Of a stretch of 64,000 bases of DNA, positions 16,967-25,965 are shown one piece after another; the first letter of the stretch is position 1; each line of letters starts with the position of its first letter. A program made the position numbers and the translations under genes. Source of the stretch: Pseudomonas frederiksbergensis (GTDB lineage: Bacteria > Pseudomonadota > Gammaproteobacteria > Pseudomonadales > Pseudomonadaceae); the NCBI RefSeq assembly GCF_003732665.1, contig NZ_MOBP01000023.1, positions 1 to 64,000 of the forward strand, in the 5' to 3' direction. The notes under the pieces were generated by a model. That model was given only the letters and a program-made list of their open reading frames with translations, was not told the origin of the DNA and ran no database searches.

Positions 16967-18280
16967 ATGACTGCCAATACCGAAACGCGCCCGGCGCCGT
17001 TTACCCGTTCGGATTACAAGACCCTGGGCCTTGCGGCGCTCGGCGGGGCCCTGGAAATCTATGATTTCATCATTTTCGTATTCTTCGCCCTGACCCTCAG
17101 CCAGTTGTTCTTCCCGCCGGAAATGCCCGAGTGGCTGCGTTTGCTGCAAAGTTTCGGGATCTTCGTCACCGGTTACCTGGCGCGACCGCTGGGCGGCATC
17201 CTGATGGCGCACTTCGCCGACAAACTGGGGCGCAAGAAGGTCTTCAGCCTGAGCATCCTGATGATGGCGCTGCCATGCCTACTGATCGGAATCATGCCGA
17301 CCTACGCCCAGATCGGCTATTTCGCGCCATTGCTGCTATTGGCGCTGCGCGTCCTCCAGGGCGCGGCAGTGGGCGGTGAAGTGCCGAGCGCCTGGGTGTT
17401 TGTCGCCGAGCACGCGCCGGCCGGTCATCGCGGTTATGCCCTCGGTTTCCTCCAGGCCGGGCTGACGTTCGGCTACCTGATTGGCGCATTGACCGCGACC
17501 TTCCTCGCCCAGGCCTTCACCCCGACGGAAATCCTCGATTTCGCCTGGCGCTATCCGTTCCTGCTCGGTGGCGTGTTCGGTGTGATCGGCGTGTGGCTGC
17601 GGCGCTGGCTCAGCGAAACCCCGGTGTTCATGGCGATGCAGGCCCGTCGCGATGAAGCTGTTGAATTGCCACTGCGCACGGTGCTGCGCGAACATCGGCT
17701 GGCGATGCTGCCGGCGATGATCCTCACCTGCGTGCTGACTTCGGCCGTGGTGGTGTTCGTCGTCATCACCCCGACCATGATGCAGAAAACCTTCGGCATG
17801 ACCGCCAGCCACACCTTCGCCCTGAGCGCCTTGGGCATCGTGTTCCTGAACATCGGTTGTGTGCTCGCCGGGTTGCTGGTCGACCGTATCGGCGCCTGGC
17901 GCACGGTGATGCTGTATAGCCTTTTGCTGCCGCTGGGTATCGGCGTGCTCTACACCTGCCTGATCATCGGCGGTGACTGGATTGGTCTGGCCTACGCGAT
18001 TGCCGGCCTCGGTTGTGGCGTGGTCGGTGCCGTGCCATCGGTGATGGTCAGCCTGTTCCCGGCGCGGATTCGCGTGTCCGGGATTTCCTTCACCTACAAC
18101 ATTGCCTACGCGGCATGGGCAAGTATCACACCGCTGTTGTTGATCGGTCTGATGCCGTGGAGTCCGTGGATCTGTGTGATTTTCTGCGCGGTGATGGGCG
18201 CGGTGGGGGTAAGCAGCGCGGCGTATTTCGGCGCGCGCATTCCCAAGGTCGGGAGCCGCTCCGTGGCGCCCTGTCTGTAG
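16967..18280 (+). CDS. MFS transporter of the metabolite:H+ symporter (MHS) type
   Basis: A 437-aa permease with about 12 membrane segments. The MFS loop 2-3 motif is seen as DKLGRKKVF (around residue 85), after ARPLGGILMAHFAD, which is typical of the MHS family (citrate, proline/betaine, shikimate, alpha-ketoglutarate symporters). Loop 8-9 carries DRIGAWR. ATG 16967 follows the non-coding upstream extension; the fit of the first helix supports it. The substrate cannot be inferred from context. Confidence 0.87.
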   Translation: MTANTETRPAPFTRSDYKTLGLAALGGALEIYDFIIFVFFALTLSQLFFPPEMPEWLRLLQSFGIFVTGYLARPLGGILMAHFADKLGRKKVFSLSILMMALPCLLIGIMPTYAQIGYFAPLLLLALRVLQGAAVGGEVPSAWVFVAEHAPAGHRGYALGFLQAGLTFGYLIGALTATFLAQAFTPTEILDFAWRYPFLLGGVFGVIGVWLRRWLSETPVFMAMQARRDEAVELPLRTVLREHRLAMLPAMILTCVLTSAVVVFVVITPTMMQKTFGMTASHTFALSALGIVFLNIGCVLAGLLVDRIGAWRTVMLYSLLLPLGIGVLYTCLIIGGDWIGLAYAIAGLGCGVVGAVPSVMVSLFPARIRVSGISFTYNIAYAAWASITPLLLIGLMPWSPWICVIFCAVMGAVGVSSAAYFGARIPKVGSRSVAPCL

Positions 18281-18303
18281 CTAGCCGGGGGACGGGGCGG
18301 CCA

Positions 18304-19674
18304 TCACGTCAACCAATGCCACCACAACAATGTCCCCACCAACCCGACCACCGACACGATGGTTTGCAGGATCGACCAGACCCAGATCGTCTGTTTGAGC
18401 TGCAAGCCAAAGTACTCGCGCACCATCCAGAACCCCGCATCGTTCACATGGCAGAAAAACACCGAGCCCGCGCCAATCGCCAGCGCCACCAGTGAGCTTT
18501 GCGTCGCCGCCAGCCCCGCCATCATCGGCGCCAGAATCCCCGCCGTGGTGGTGGTCGCGACCGTCGCGGAACCGGTGGCCTGACGCAACGCCACGGCGAT
18601 CAGCCACGCCAGCAGCAGGTACGGCATGTGCGCGCCTTCGGCGACTTTGCTGATGGTCTGGCTGACGCCGGCATCCAGCAACGTTTGCTTCAAGCCACCG
18701 CCGGCACCGATGGTCAGCAGCAACACGGCAATCGGCGCCAGGCTTTTACGCAACGTACCGCCGACTTCTTCGCGGCGCATGCCATTGGCCCAGCCAAGGC
18801 AGATCACCGCCGCCATCACCGCAATGCCCAGCGCCACCAGCGGTTCGCCGAGGAACTTGAGGGTCAGGGCGACGGTGCTTTCCGGGCTCATGGCAACTTT
18901 CGCCAAGGTGCTGCCGAGCATCAGCAACACCGGCAACAGAATAATCAGCAACGACATACCGAAGCTCGGCTGGCGCGGGGCCTTGGGCGGAGCGCTGAAC
19001 AGGGCGCCGAGCTCAGCCGGTTCCTCGACGTGCATGCGTTTCGACAGCCAGTTGCCATACAGCGGGCCGGCCAGGATCACTGCCGGAATGGCGATGCTGA
19101 AACCCAGCAACATGGTCAGGCCAAGGTCAGCGTGCAACGCGCTGACGGCAATCAGCGGCCCCGGATGCGGTGGCATCAAGGCGTGCAACGTGGTCATCCC
19201 GGCCAGCGCCGGAATGGCGATCTTCAGCAACGGCTGACCCGAGCGACGGGCCATGACGAAGATGATCGGCACCATCATCACCAGGCCCACTTCAAAGAAC
19301 AGCGGCAGGCCAATCACCATCGCCACCAACGCCATCACCCACGGCAACGACTTGCCCTTACCGAGCCCGAGCAAGGTCGAAGCGATCCGGTCGGCGGCCC
19401 CGGATTCCGCCATTAGCGCTCCGAGCATCGACCCCAACGCAATGATGATCCCCGCCTCACCGAGAATCGCCCCGGCCCCTTTGCTGAACGCCTTGGCCAC
19501 GTCTTCCGGCGGCAAACCAGCACCGACACCGGCAATGAAGGTGCCGATCAGAATCGACAGAAAGGGCGGGAGTTTGGTGGCGCTGATCAACACGATAATC
19601 GTCGCAATCGCCAACAGGCAGCAGAGGATCAAACGAGTGTCATGAACCATCCAGGCAGCAGTCGATAACTCCAA
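18304..19674 (-). CDS. gntT: GntP-family gluconate permease
   Basis: A 456-aa permease of the GntP family with around 12-14 membrane segments and the characteristic MTTLHALMPPHPGPLIAV segment. The start is a TTG at 19674, supported by AAGGAG about eight bases upstream; no ATG in frame gives a better fit. No gluconate kinase is adjacent, so the role in gluconate or a related sugar acid is inferred from family only. A perfect 7-bp palindrome lies 29 bases upstream and could be the operator of a repressor. Confidence 0.88.
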   Translation of the reverse strand: MELSTAAWMVHDTRLILCCLLAIATIIVLISATKLPPFLSILIGTFIAGVGAGLPPEDVAKAFSKGAGAILGEAGIIIALGSMLGALMAESGAADRIASTLLGLGKGKSLPWVMALVAMVIGLPLFFEVGLVMMVPIIFVMARRSGQPLLKIAIPALAGMTTLHALMPPHPGPLIAVSALHADLGLTMLLGFSIAIPAVILAGPLYGNWLSKRMHVEEPAELGALFSAPPKAPRQPSFGMSLLIILLPVLLMLGSTLAKVAMSPESTVALTLKFLGEPLVALGIAVMAAVICLGWANGMRREEVGGTLRKSLAPIAVLLLTIGAGGGLKQTLLDAGVSQTISKVAEGAHMPYLLLAWLIAVALRQATGSATVATTTTAGILAPMMAGLAATQSSLVALAIGAGSVFFCHVNDAGFWMVREYFGLQLKQTIWVWSILQTIVSVVGLVGTLLWWHWLT

Positions 19675-19702
19675 AACGGGACTCCTTATCGGGTAGATAC
19701 CG

Positions 19703-19721
19703 TTGCAACATGTTGTTGCAA
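19703..19721. promoter_or_regulatory. Candidate operator palindrome upstream of gntT
   Basis: TTGCAAC-ATGTT-GTTGCAA is a perfect inverted repeat of 7-bp arms with a 5-base spacer, 28 bases upstream of the gntT start codon. It resembles a repressor site in size and position; which protein binds is unknown. Confidence 0.45.
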
Positions 19722-19917
19722 TTTAACCGGAGAATACCTGAAGTGGGCGGGGTAGAGCGGTGGGTTTTGTAACCTGCCTACGCGGGCGGTCGATAAGCGA
19801 ATTGGCTCGCCACCCTTATTTTTGTAGGACAACCCTCAACCCCTCTTCAGAAAACATCCCCAAGGCCGATGGCTAAGCTGCATACCGCTTTTCATCCCTG
19901 TCCATCGGTGCTTTCCC

Positions 19918-21234
19918 ATGTTCAATAAACGCTTGAAGCAGGAGCTGTCGGCTCTTCGCGAAGAACTCTCCAGCCTTCTCCAAGTGAAGGACAGCCTGGA
20001 AAGCGAGATGCTGGTCTTGACCCTGGATCCCGACGGGCGGGTGCAATCGGTCAATCAGAATTTCCTCGGTGAGATGGTCTACAAGAGCAACGACCTGATC
20101 GGGCGGCACATCGAGGACATCGTGCCGGCCCATGTGAAGTCGGGTGAGTTCCATCAGCGTTTCAAAAGCGCGCTGACCCGTGGCGAGCACTTTGCCGGCA
20201 CCGTGCGCTTGCTGCGGGGGAATGGCGTCGAGGCCTGGTTGCGTTCGATCCTGCAACCGGTGCGTTCGGCGGACGGTCGGATCAAGCATTACTCGATTTA
20301 CTCCAGCGACCTGACCCGCACCATCGAAGCGTCCCGCGAGCACGAGAACCTGATCGGTGCGCTGGTGCGTTCGACGGCGGTGATCGAGTTCGACCTCAAC
20401 GGCAACGTGTTGACTGCCAACGAGCGCTTCCTCAACGGCATGGGGTACAGCCTGGCGCAGATTCAGGGCAAACATCACCGCACCTTTTGTACACCTGAGG
20501 AGTACAACAGCGCGGAGTACCAGAACTTCTGGCGTCGCTTGAACAATGGTGAGTTTGTGGCCGACCGTTTCAAGCGCGTCGACAGCCACGGTCGTACAGT
20601 CTGGCTGGAGGCGTCCTACAACCCGGTGGTCGACGCCAATAACAAACTCTACAAAGTGGTGAAATTCGCCACGGTGATTACCGATCAGGTCAATCAGGAA
20701 CAAGCGGTCGCCGAGGCGGCCAACATCGCCTACAGCACGTCGATCCAGACCGATAACAGCGCCCAGCGCGGCACGGCGGTGGTGACTCAGGCGGTGAGCG
20801 TGATGCGCGACCTCGCCAAGCATATGCAAACCGCCGGCGAAGGCATCGAAGCGCTGAACGAGCAGTCGCTGGTGATCGGCACCATCGTCAAGACCATCAG
20901 CGGCATTGCCGAGCAAACCAACCTGTTGGCGCTCAACGCGGCCATTGAAGCGGCGCGGGCCGGTGAGCAGGGCCGGGGTTTTGCGGTGGTGGCGGACGAA
21001 GTGCGGCAACTGGCGTCACGCACCAGCCAGGCGACGGATGAGATTGTCGGCGTGGTGCGGCAGAACCAGGACATGGCGCGCAACGCCGTGGCCCTGATGA
21101 CGGACGGCAAGCTACAGGCCGAGCAAGGTTTGGCGCTGGCGGCGGAGGCGGGCACGGTGATCGTCGAGATTCAGGACGGCGCGCAGAAAGTGGTGAACGC
21201 GGTCGGGCAGTTTGCCAATCAACTGGCGACTTGA
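19918..21234 (+). CDS. Soluble BdlA-like chemoreceptor with two PAS domains
   Basis: A 438-aa methyl-accepting-type protein without membrane segments or HAMP domain. A short coiled-coil start is followed by PAS1 (about residues 25-135), PAS2 (about 145-260, with an EFDLNGNVLTANERFLNGMG core) and the MCP signalling tip (IAEQTNLLALNAAIEAARAG, GRGFAVVADEVRQL). This is the architecture of P. aeruginosa BdlA (417 aa), which controls biofilm dispersal, and of Aer-like energy sensors. PAS cofactor is not determinable here. It stands alone between gntT and a flavin reductase. Confidence 0.88.
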   Translation: MFNKRLKQELSALREELSSLLQVKDSLESEMLVLTLDPDGRVQSVNQNFLGEMVYKSNDLIGRHIEDIVPAHVKSGEFHQRFKSALTRGEHFAGTVRLLRGNGVEAWLRSILQPVRSADGRIKHYSIYSSDLTRTIEASREHENLIGALVRSTAVIEFDLNGNVLTANERFLNGMGYSLAQIQGKHHRTFCTPEEYNSAEYQNFWRRLNNGEFVADRFKRVDSHGRTVWLEASYNPVVDANNKLYKVVKFATVITDQVNQEQAVAEAANIAYSTSIQTDNSAQRGTAVVTQAVSVMRDLAKHMQTAGEGIEALNEQSLVIGTIVKTISGIAEQTNLLALNAAIEAARAGEQGRGFAVVADEVRQLASRTSQATDEIVGVVRQNQDMARNAVALMTDGKLQAEQGLALAAEAGTVIVEIQDGAQKVVNAVGQFANQLAT

Positions 21235-21286
21235 TGTTTGCCCGGGCGATCCCGCTACAATCGGCGTTTTCCTCAGGAGCAGACAT

Positions 21287-21892
21287 ATGACCGTTTCCCA
21301 TCGCCGTGCGGTTCCGTTGTCCAAGGCCTATCGCCTGCTCAATCACGGGCCGACCGTGCTGGTCAGCGCCACCCACGACGGCCAGCGCAATATCATGGCC
21401 GCGGCCTGGGCCATGCCGCTGGATTTCGAACCGCCAAAAATCGCCGTGGTGCTGGACAAGTCCACCTGGACCCGGCAACTGCTGGAAGCCTCAGGTACGT
21501 TCGTGGTGAACGTGCCCTGCGTCGCCCAGGCTGATGTCGTGCAAACCGTGGGCTCGACCTCTGGCCTGGCATTGACTCAAGATCAAGGCCAGGACAAATT
21601 CCAGGCCTATGGTTTGCAGACCTTCAGCGGCGAACTGATCGAAGCGCCGATGCTCGAAGGGTGCGTTGCGTGGCTGGAATGCCGACTATTACCGGAGCCG
21701 CACAATCACCAGCAATACGATCTGTTTCTCGCCGAAGTGATTGCCGCACAGGCGGATGAACGCGTTTTCAGCGACGGCCGCTGGCACTTCGAAGGGCATG
21801 ACGCGCTGCGCACCTTGCACCATGTCGCCGGTGGACACTTCCTGAAGATCGGTGACCCGGTGGATGGCAAGACCCTGGGCGAGTCTGACTAA
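21287..21892 (+). CDS. Flavin reductase-family protein
   Basis: A 201-aa FMN-binding split-barrel protein of the flavin reductase-like family, with the segments GPTVLVSATHDGQRNIMAAA and PPKIAVVLDKSTWTRQLLE that match the flavin-binding region. CAGGAGC precedes ATG 21287 by the right distance; an upstream ATG extends into sequence without coding character. Its stop overlaps the convergent acetyltransferase stop by 4 bases. Partner oxygenase is not adjacent, so the physiological reaction is unknown. Confidence 0.85.
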   Translation: MTVSHRRAVPLSKAYRLLNHGPTVLVSATHDGQRNIMAAAWAMPLDFEPPKIAVVLDKSTWTRQLLEASGTFVVNVPCVAQADVVQTVGSTSGLALTQDQGQDKFQAYGLQTFSGELIEAPMLEGCVAWLECRLLPEPHNHQQYDLFLAEVIAAQADERVFSDGRWHFEGHDALRTLHHVAGGHFLKIGDPVDGKTLGESD

Positions 21893-22455
21893 AGAGCGCT
21901 GATCGGCGACGGTTCAAACTCGGCGCGCAACAACGAAAGTTGCAGCAAGTCGTGATGTTCCCCCAACCAGAAACCCGCCTGTCGAAGGCGTCCTTCCTGG
22001 ACGAAACCCAGGCGTTCGAGCAACTTCAAGCACGCCTGGTTCTCTGGATGGACAGTGGCCTCGATCCGATTGAGCTGCATCTGTTCAAACCCCCAGACCA
22101 AAGTGGCCTGTAGCGCTTCTGACATCACGCCTTTGCCCCAGGCTGACTGCCCCAGCGCGAAACCCAACGCGCAGCTTTTCCATGCGCGGTTCCATTTGAA
22201 GAAGCCACAATTGCCAAGCAACTCTTCGTGTTCTTTGTACTGGATGCCCCACCGGATGCCGGGGTTCGGTTGAGTGCGGGCTTCAGCGAAGGTGTCGACC
22301 AAGGCTTGGGCCTGGGCGATGTCGGTAATCGGGTCCATGCCAAACCAGCGCATGGCTTGGCCGTCACCGTGAATCGCCAACAATGTCGCTGCATCGGCCG
22401 TTACGATTTCACGCAGCAGCAGGCGCGGTGTTTCGATGCTCGGGAAGTTGCTCAT
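21889..22455 (-). CDS. GNAT N-acetyltransferase, RimJ/RimL type
   Basis: A 188-aa acetyltransferase beginning with the RimJ/RimL-type ETPRLLLREIVTADAATLLA, with the acetyl-CoA loop as GQSAWGKGVMSEAL (about 107-120) and the C-terminal ATVHPENQACLKLLERLGF. Substrate is unknown: small molecules or protein N-termini are both possible. It is convergent with the flavin reductase and lies downstream of a cupin gene on the same strand, with a nested palindrome between them. Confidence 0.87.
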   Translation of the reverse strand: MSNFPSIETPRLLLREIVTADAATLLAIHGDGQAMRWFGMDPITDIAQAQALVDTFAEARTQPNPGIRWGIQYKEHEELLGNCGFFKWNRAWKSCALGFALGQSAWGKGVMSEALQATLVWGFEQMQLNRIEATVHPENQACLKLLERLGFVQEGRLRQAGFWLGEHHDLLQLSLLRAEFEPSPISAL

Positions 22456-22473
22456 GGAATGTCCTTATTCCTC

Positions 22474-22532
22474 GGCCGCAAAGTCGGTCAAGTGATCACG
22501 GTGACCACAGTCTGCGTATTTGCGGCCTTTTT
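22474..22532. repeat. Nested palindrome between the cupin and acetyltransferase genes
   Basis: Outer arms GGCCGCAAA and TTTGCGGCC are 36 bases apart, and inside them GGTCA...TGACC flanks the palindrome GTGATCAC. On the plus strand the last arm runs into T5, as in a terminator. It could be a terminator for plus-strand read-through or an operator for the acetyltransferase. Confidence 0.45.
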
Positions 22533-22900
22533 CAAATCCACAGATCATTCACCGCCGTAAGTTCGCCGCCTTCAGTTCCGGTGTTCACTACGCCCCTGGG
22601 TTCGATCAGCAACAGCTTCACTTCCTGTTCCGCCGACGGTTTGTGTTCGACCCCTTTGGGCACGACGTACATTTCCCCTGCTGAAACCAGCACATGCCCG
22701 TCACGAAAATCGATGCGCAATTGCCCTTCGAGGACGATGAAGGTTTCGTCGGTGTCCAGGTGATCGTGCCAGATGAAATCCCCCAGCAACTTCACCACTT
22801 TGAACTGGTAGTCGTTCATTTCGGCGATGACCCGGGGTGACCAGTGTTGCTCAATCAGGTCGATTTTCTGCAAAAAGTTCAGGCTTTTGAACGTGTTCAT
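22532..22900 (-). CDS. Small cupin-domain protein
   Basis: A 122-aa single-cupin protein. The metal-binding cupin motif 1 is seen as HDHLDTDETFIVLEGQLRI (about residues 45-63) and motif 2 as GEMYVVPKGVEHKPSA (about 75-90), which supply the His/Glu ligands. Its small size suggests a metal-dependent sugar isomerase-like or regulatory fold, but no substrate can be assigned. It lies downstream of an AraC regulator on the same strand. Confidence 0.85.
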   Translation of the reverse strand: MNTFKSLNFLQKIDLIEQHWSPRVIAEMNDYQFKVVKLLGDFIWHDHLDTDETFIVLEGQLRIDFRDGHVLVSAGEMYVVPKGVEHKPSAEQEVKLLLIEPRGVVNTGTEGGELTAVNDLWI

Positions 22901-22976
22901 CAGGTGGTTCTCCAGATTGATTCCGAGCCCACGATAACCAGCGTATCGGTGTGATTCTTGAACGATTGTGCGAGGC

Positions 22977-23786
22977 TCAGCGTCGGTGCATTTTCATCCA
23001 GCGGGCCGGCGACAGGCCGTAGGTCTTGCTGAACTGGCGGGTCATGTGGCTTTGATCGCTGAAGCCGGCAATCAGTGCGGCACTGGCCAGTGACTGGCCC
23101 TGAGTCAGCAGCGCACGGACCAGGTCCAGGCGACGCATGGTCAGGTAGCGGTAGGGGCTGGTGCCAAACAATAGGCGAAAATCCCGGGACAGACTCCAGC
23201 GATCCCGACCGGCGTGTTGCGCCAGTTCGTCCAGGGTCACGGTACGATCCAGCGCACTGTGCATGAACTCCCGGGCGCGCTCGGCAGCCACATAGTCGAA
23301 GCGCTGGCGCTTGTCCGGCGCGCCGGAAACGGTGCTCAGGGCCTGTGCCAGGTCGAACAAGGCGTCCTGTTCTTCCAGCGGATCGAGCGGGTCATCCAGG
23401 CTACGCATCAGCACATCGGTGGCGGCGAACAAGCGCGGATCGGTGGACAAACCGGTCTTGATGAACGGCAGTGGCTGGCCACCGAGCATCTGCTGGATCA
23501 GCGCTGGCTCGATGTACATCATTCGATAGTGGAAACCACTGTCGGTGCCGGCCTCGCCGTTGTGGACTTCATCCGGGTGCAGCACCAGCGTGCCGCCCGG
23601 CAGGCTGTGGCGCCAGCCGCCGCGGTACTGGAAACTCTGCACACCGGCCAGGGTGCGACCGATGGCGTAAGTGTCGTGACGGTGCAGGTCGTAGCCATGG
23701 CCGGCAAAAAACGCTTCGATACGCTCCAGCCCGCCGATGTTGGGCGTGCGGTGAAACCAATCGCTGGAAGGCAGTTGCTTGGCCAT
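22977..23786 (-). CDS. AraC-family transcriptional regulator
   Basis: A 269-aa regulator, with an N-terminal cupin-like ligand domain (HRHDTYAIG, PGGTLVLHPDEVHNGE) and a C-terminal pair of helix-turn-helices (TLDELAQHAGRDRWSLSRDF; ASAALIAGFSDQSHMTRQF). ATG 23786 is chosen because the upstream in-frame extension is of poor coding quality. It is divergent from a LysE-family exporter gene 149 bp away, an arrangement typical of an AraC regulator controlling an amino-acid exporter. Confidence 0.88.
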   Translation of the reverse strand: MAKQLPSSDWFHRTPNIGGLERIEAFFAGHGYDLHRHDTYAIGRTLAGVQSFQYRGGWRHSLPGGTLVLHPDEVHNGEAGTDSGFHYRMMYIEPALIQQMLGGQPLPFIKTGLSTDPRLFAATDVLMRSLDDPLDPLEEQDALFDLAQALSTVSGAPDKRQRFDYVAAERAREFMHSALDRTVTLDELAQHAGRDRWSLSRDFRLLFGTSPYRYLTMRRLDLVRALLTQGQSLASAALIAGFSDQSHMTRQFSKTYGLSPARWMKMHRR

Positions 23787-23935
23787 GGTGGCGTGTCTTG
23801 GGCTCGATTCAGCACACGTTAACCCAGCAACGGTCGGTCTGTCTGCGACCGGTGGCATCAGCGCGACCGCTAGAAAGTCGTCAGTAAATGTTGCAAGGTA
23901 AGGCTTCTCTGAGACACACGAAGGCGATCCCTGCC

Positions 23936-24577
23936 ATGGAACCGACCCCATTGAGTTACGCCGCGCCGTTATTGTCCCTGGCCCTGTTGTGGACGGTTGC
24001 TGTCGTGACCCCCGGCCCGAACTTCTTCAACACTGCGCAACTGGCGGCCAGTTGCTCGCGACGGCATGGCGTGGTGGCTGCGCTGGGTGTGGCGACCGGC
24101 ACGGTGCTGTGGGGGTTGGCCGGTGGCCTGGGGATCAAATCGCTGTTCAGCGCGGCGCCAACGCTGTACCTGACGTTCAAGATTGCCGGTGGCTGTTACC
24201 TGATCTATCTGGGTTTGAAGCAGTTCAAGAGCAAACCGGCGATGGTGCCGGGCGGTCATGATGCGCTGGGTGGGGCAGGGCGCACGCTGCTGTCGGCGTA
24301 TGGCCGGGGTTTTGTCGGCAATATGACTAACCCCAAGGCTGCGTTGTTCGTCGCGACGATTTTCGCCACTGCCATGCCGGCCTCGCCCCCACCAATGTTG
24401 CTGGCGCTGGCGGTGCTGACCATGGCCAGCCTGTCATTCAGTTGGTATTGCAGCGTGGCGTTGCTGTTTGCCAGCCGTCGGGTGGCAGAGGCTTATGATC
24501 GTTCGCGCAAGTGGCTGGACCGTTTTGCCGGCAGTTGCTACCTGCTGTTTGGTGCGCATCTGGTGGCCAGTCGCTGA
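23936..24577 (+). CDS. LysE-family amino acid exporter
   Basis: A 213-aa membrane protein of the LysE/RhtB family, with about six hydrophobic segments, the VTPGPNFFNTAQLAASCSRR start motif and the GNMTNPKAALFVATIF segment. An AAGGCGA site precedes ATG 23936; the upstream ATG at 23888 is not favoured. The divergent AraC gene is its probable regulator. Its stop is immediately followed by the stop of the convergent MFS gene, with no space between them. Confidence 0.87.
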   Translation: MEPTPLSYAAPLLSLALLWTVAVVTPGPNFFNTAQLAASCSRRHGVVAALGVATGTVLWGLAGGLGIKSLFSAAPTLYLTFKIAGGCYLIYLGLKQFKSKPAMVPGGHDALGGAGRTLLSAYGRGFVGNMTNPKAALFVATIFATAMPASPPPMLLALAVLTMASLSFSWYCSVALLFASRRVAEAYDRSRKWLDRFAGSCYLLFGAHLVASR

Positions 24578-25828
24578 TCAGGTCAGCGCCGTGGCGATCG
24601 GTCGATCGTTAGCCACGCAGGCGCGATTCAGTGTCTCGGGCATGGCCACCACCAGCAACACCAGCGCAGTCGCCGCCACCGCCGCCAAGGTCAGGAATGC
24701 GGCGCTGTAGCCGGCCTGCTGCACCACCAGACCGGCCAATCCATTGCTCAGTGCCGCGCCCAAACCGAACACCGTCGACAGCGCGCCCAGGCTCACATTA
24801 AAGCGCCCTGTGCCTTGGGTCAGGTCCTTGATCACCACCGGGAACAAGGCGCCAAAGATCCCGGCCCCGACGCCGTCGAGCAACTGCACGGCGACCAGCC
24901 AGTAGGGATCATCCGACAGGGTATAAAGCACCCCGCGCAATGGCAGGATCAGGAACCCGGCCAGCAGCAACGGCTTGCGTCCCCAGACATCGGCCTTCCA
25001 CCCCACCAGCAACGCCACCGGCACCATGACCAATTGTGCGGCGACGATGCACGCAGACGTCAGTGGCGTGGCCATCTGCAAATTCACCAGGGACAATTTC
25101 TGACTCACCAGCGGCAGCATCGCTGCATTGGCCAGGTGAAACAGCCCACAACAAATGGCGAACACCAGCAACGGCCGGTTGTGCAGCAGCACACTCAGCC
25201 CCGAGGGCTGCTCGCCATGGGGCGGGCCTTGCGGGTCGAAACCTCGGGCAACATCGTGATCGATGGCGTGGGGCGAGATGAAGCTGATGGCGACCACGCT
25301 GGCCAACGCCATCACCGCCATCAGGTAAAACACCGCCACCGGGCCGAACAAATAGGCAAAGCCACCGGCCAGCAATGCGGCGGCTGCATTGCCGGCATGG
25401 TTGAAGGTTTCATTGCGCCCGGTGCGTCGGGTGAAGGCCCGAGGCCCGGTGATGCCCAGTGAAATGGCCGAGATAGCCGGGGCAAATACTGAGGCCGCGA
25501 CAGCGCTCAAGGCCTGGGTCAGCGCCACGAACGTAAAGGACGTAATGAAGGGCAGCAGCAGGCAACTCACCGTCACCAGCAGCGCGGCGACGATGATCAC
25601 GCCGCGCTTGCGCCGGGTGCGGTCGATCAGCGCACCGGCCGGGGTCTGGGTCAGCAACGCGGCAATCCCTGCCAGGGTCATCACCAGGCCGATGCTGGCC
25701 GGGTCCCAGTGATGCACCGCCAGCAGATAGATCGCAAGGTAAGGGCCGAGTCCGTCGCGCACATCGGCGAGAAAGAAGTTGAGCCCGTCCAGGGAGAGCG
25801 TGTTGCGACGATCGGTCGGAGCGTTCAA
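24578..25828 (-). CDS. MFS transporter
   Basis: A 416-aa major facilitator with about 12 membrane segments; loop 2-3 has DRTRRKRG and loop 8-9 has KADVWGRKPLLL, both matching the MFS signature. The first helix contains LNFFLADVRDGLGPYLAIYL, a start seen in a subfamily of drug/metabolite exporters. The substrate is not inferable. It ends directly against the stop of the convergent LysE gene, so the two share their 3' ends. Confidence 0.85.
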   Translation of the reverse strand: MNAPTDRRNTLSLDGLNFFLADVRDGLGPYLAIYLLAVHHWDPASIGLVMTLAGIAALLTQTPAGALIDRTRRKRGVIIVAALLVTVSCLLLPFITSFTFVALTQALSAVAASVFAPAISAISLGITGPRAFTRRTGRNETFNHAGNAAAALLAGGFAYLFGPVAVFYLMAVMALASVVAISFISPHAIDHDVARGFDPQGPPHGEQPSGLSVLLHNRPLLVFAICCGLFHLANAAMLPLVSQKLSLVNLQMATPLTSACIVAAQLVMVPVALLVGWKADVWGRKPLLLAGFLILPLRGVLYTLSDDPYWLVAVQLLDGVGAGIFGALFPVVIKDLTQGTGRFNVSLGALSTVFGLGAALSNGLAGLVVQQAGYSAAFLTLAAVAATALVLLVVAMPETLNRACVANDRPIATALT

Positions 25829-25965
25829 GGGCGGCCTCGGCGTGGTGGGAACGCATAAGCGTGCTGCGCATAAACAATGACTGGTGGACGCAGCGCGAAG
25901 TTTCAGCCTTTAACTCATCGGCGCTGCCGTGGTATGAAACATCACATTCAAAATGAGGCCAGGCA

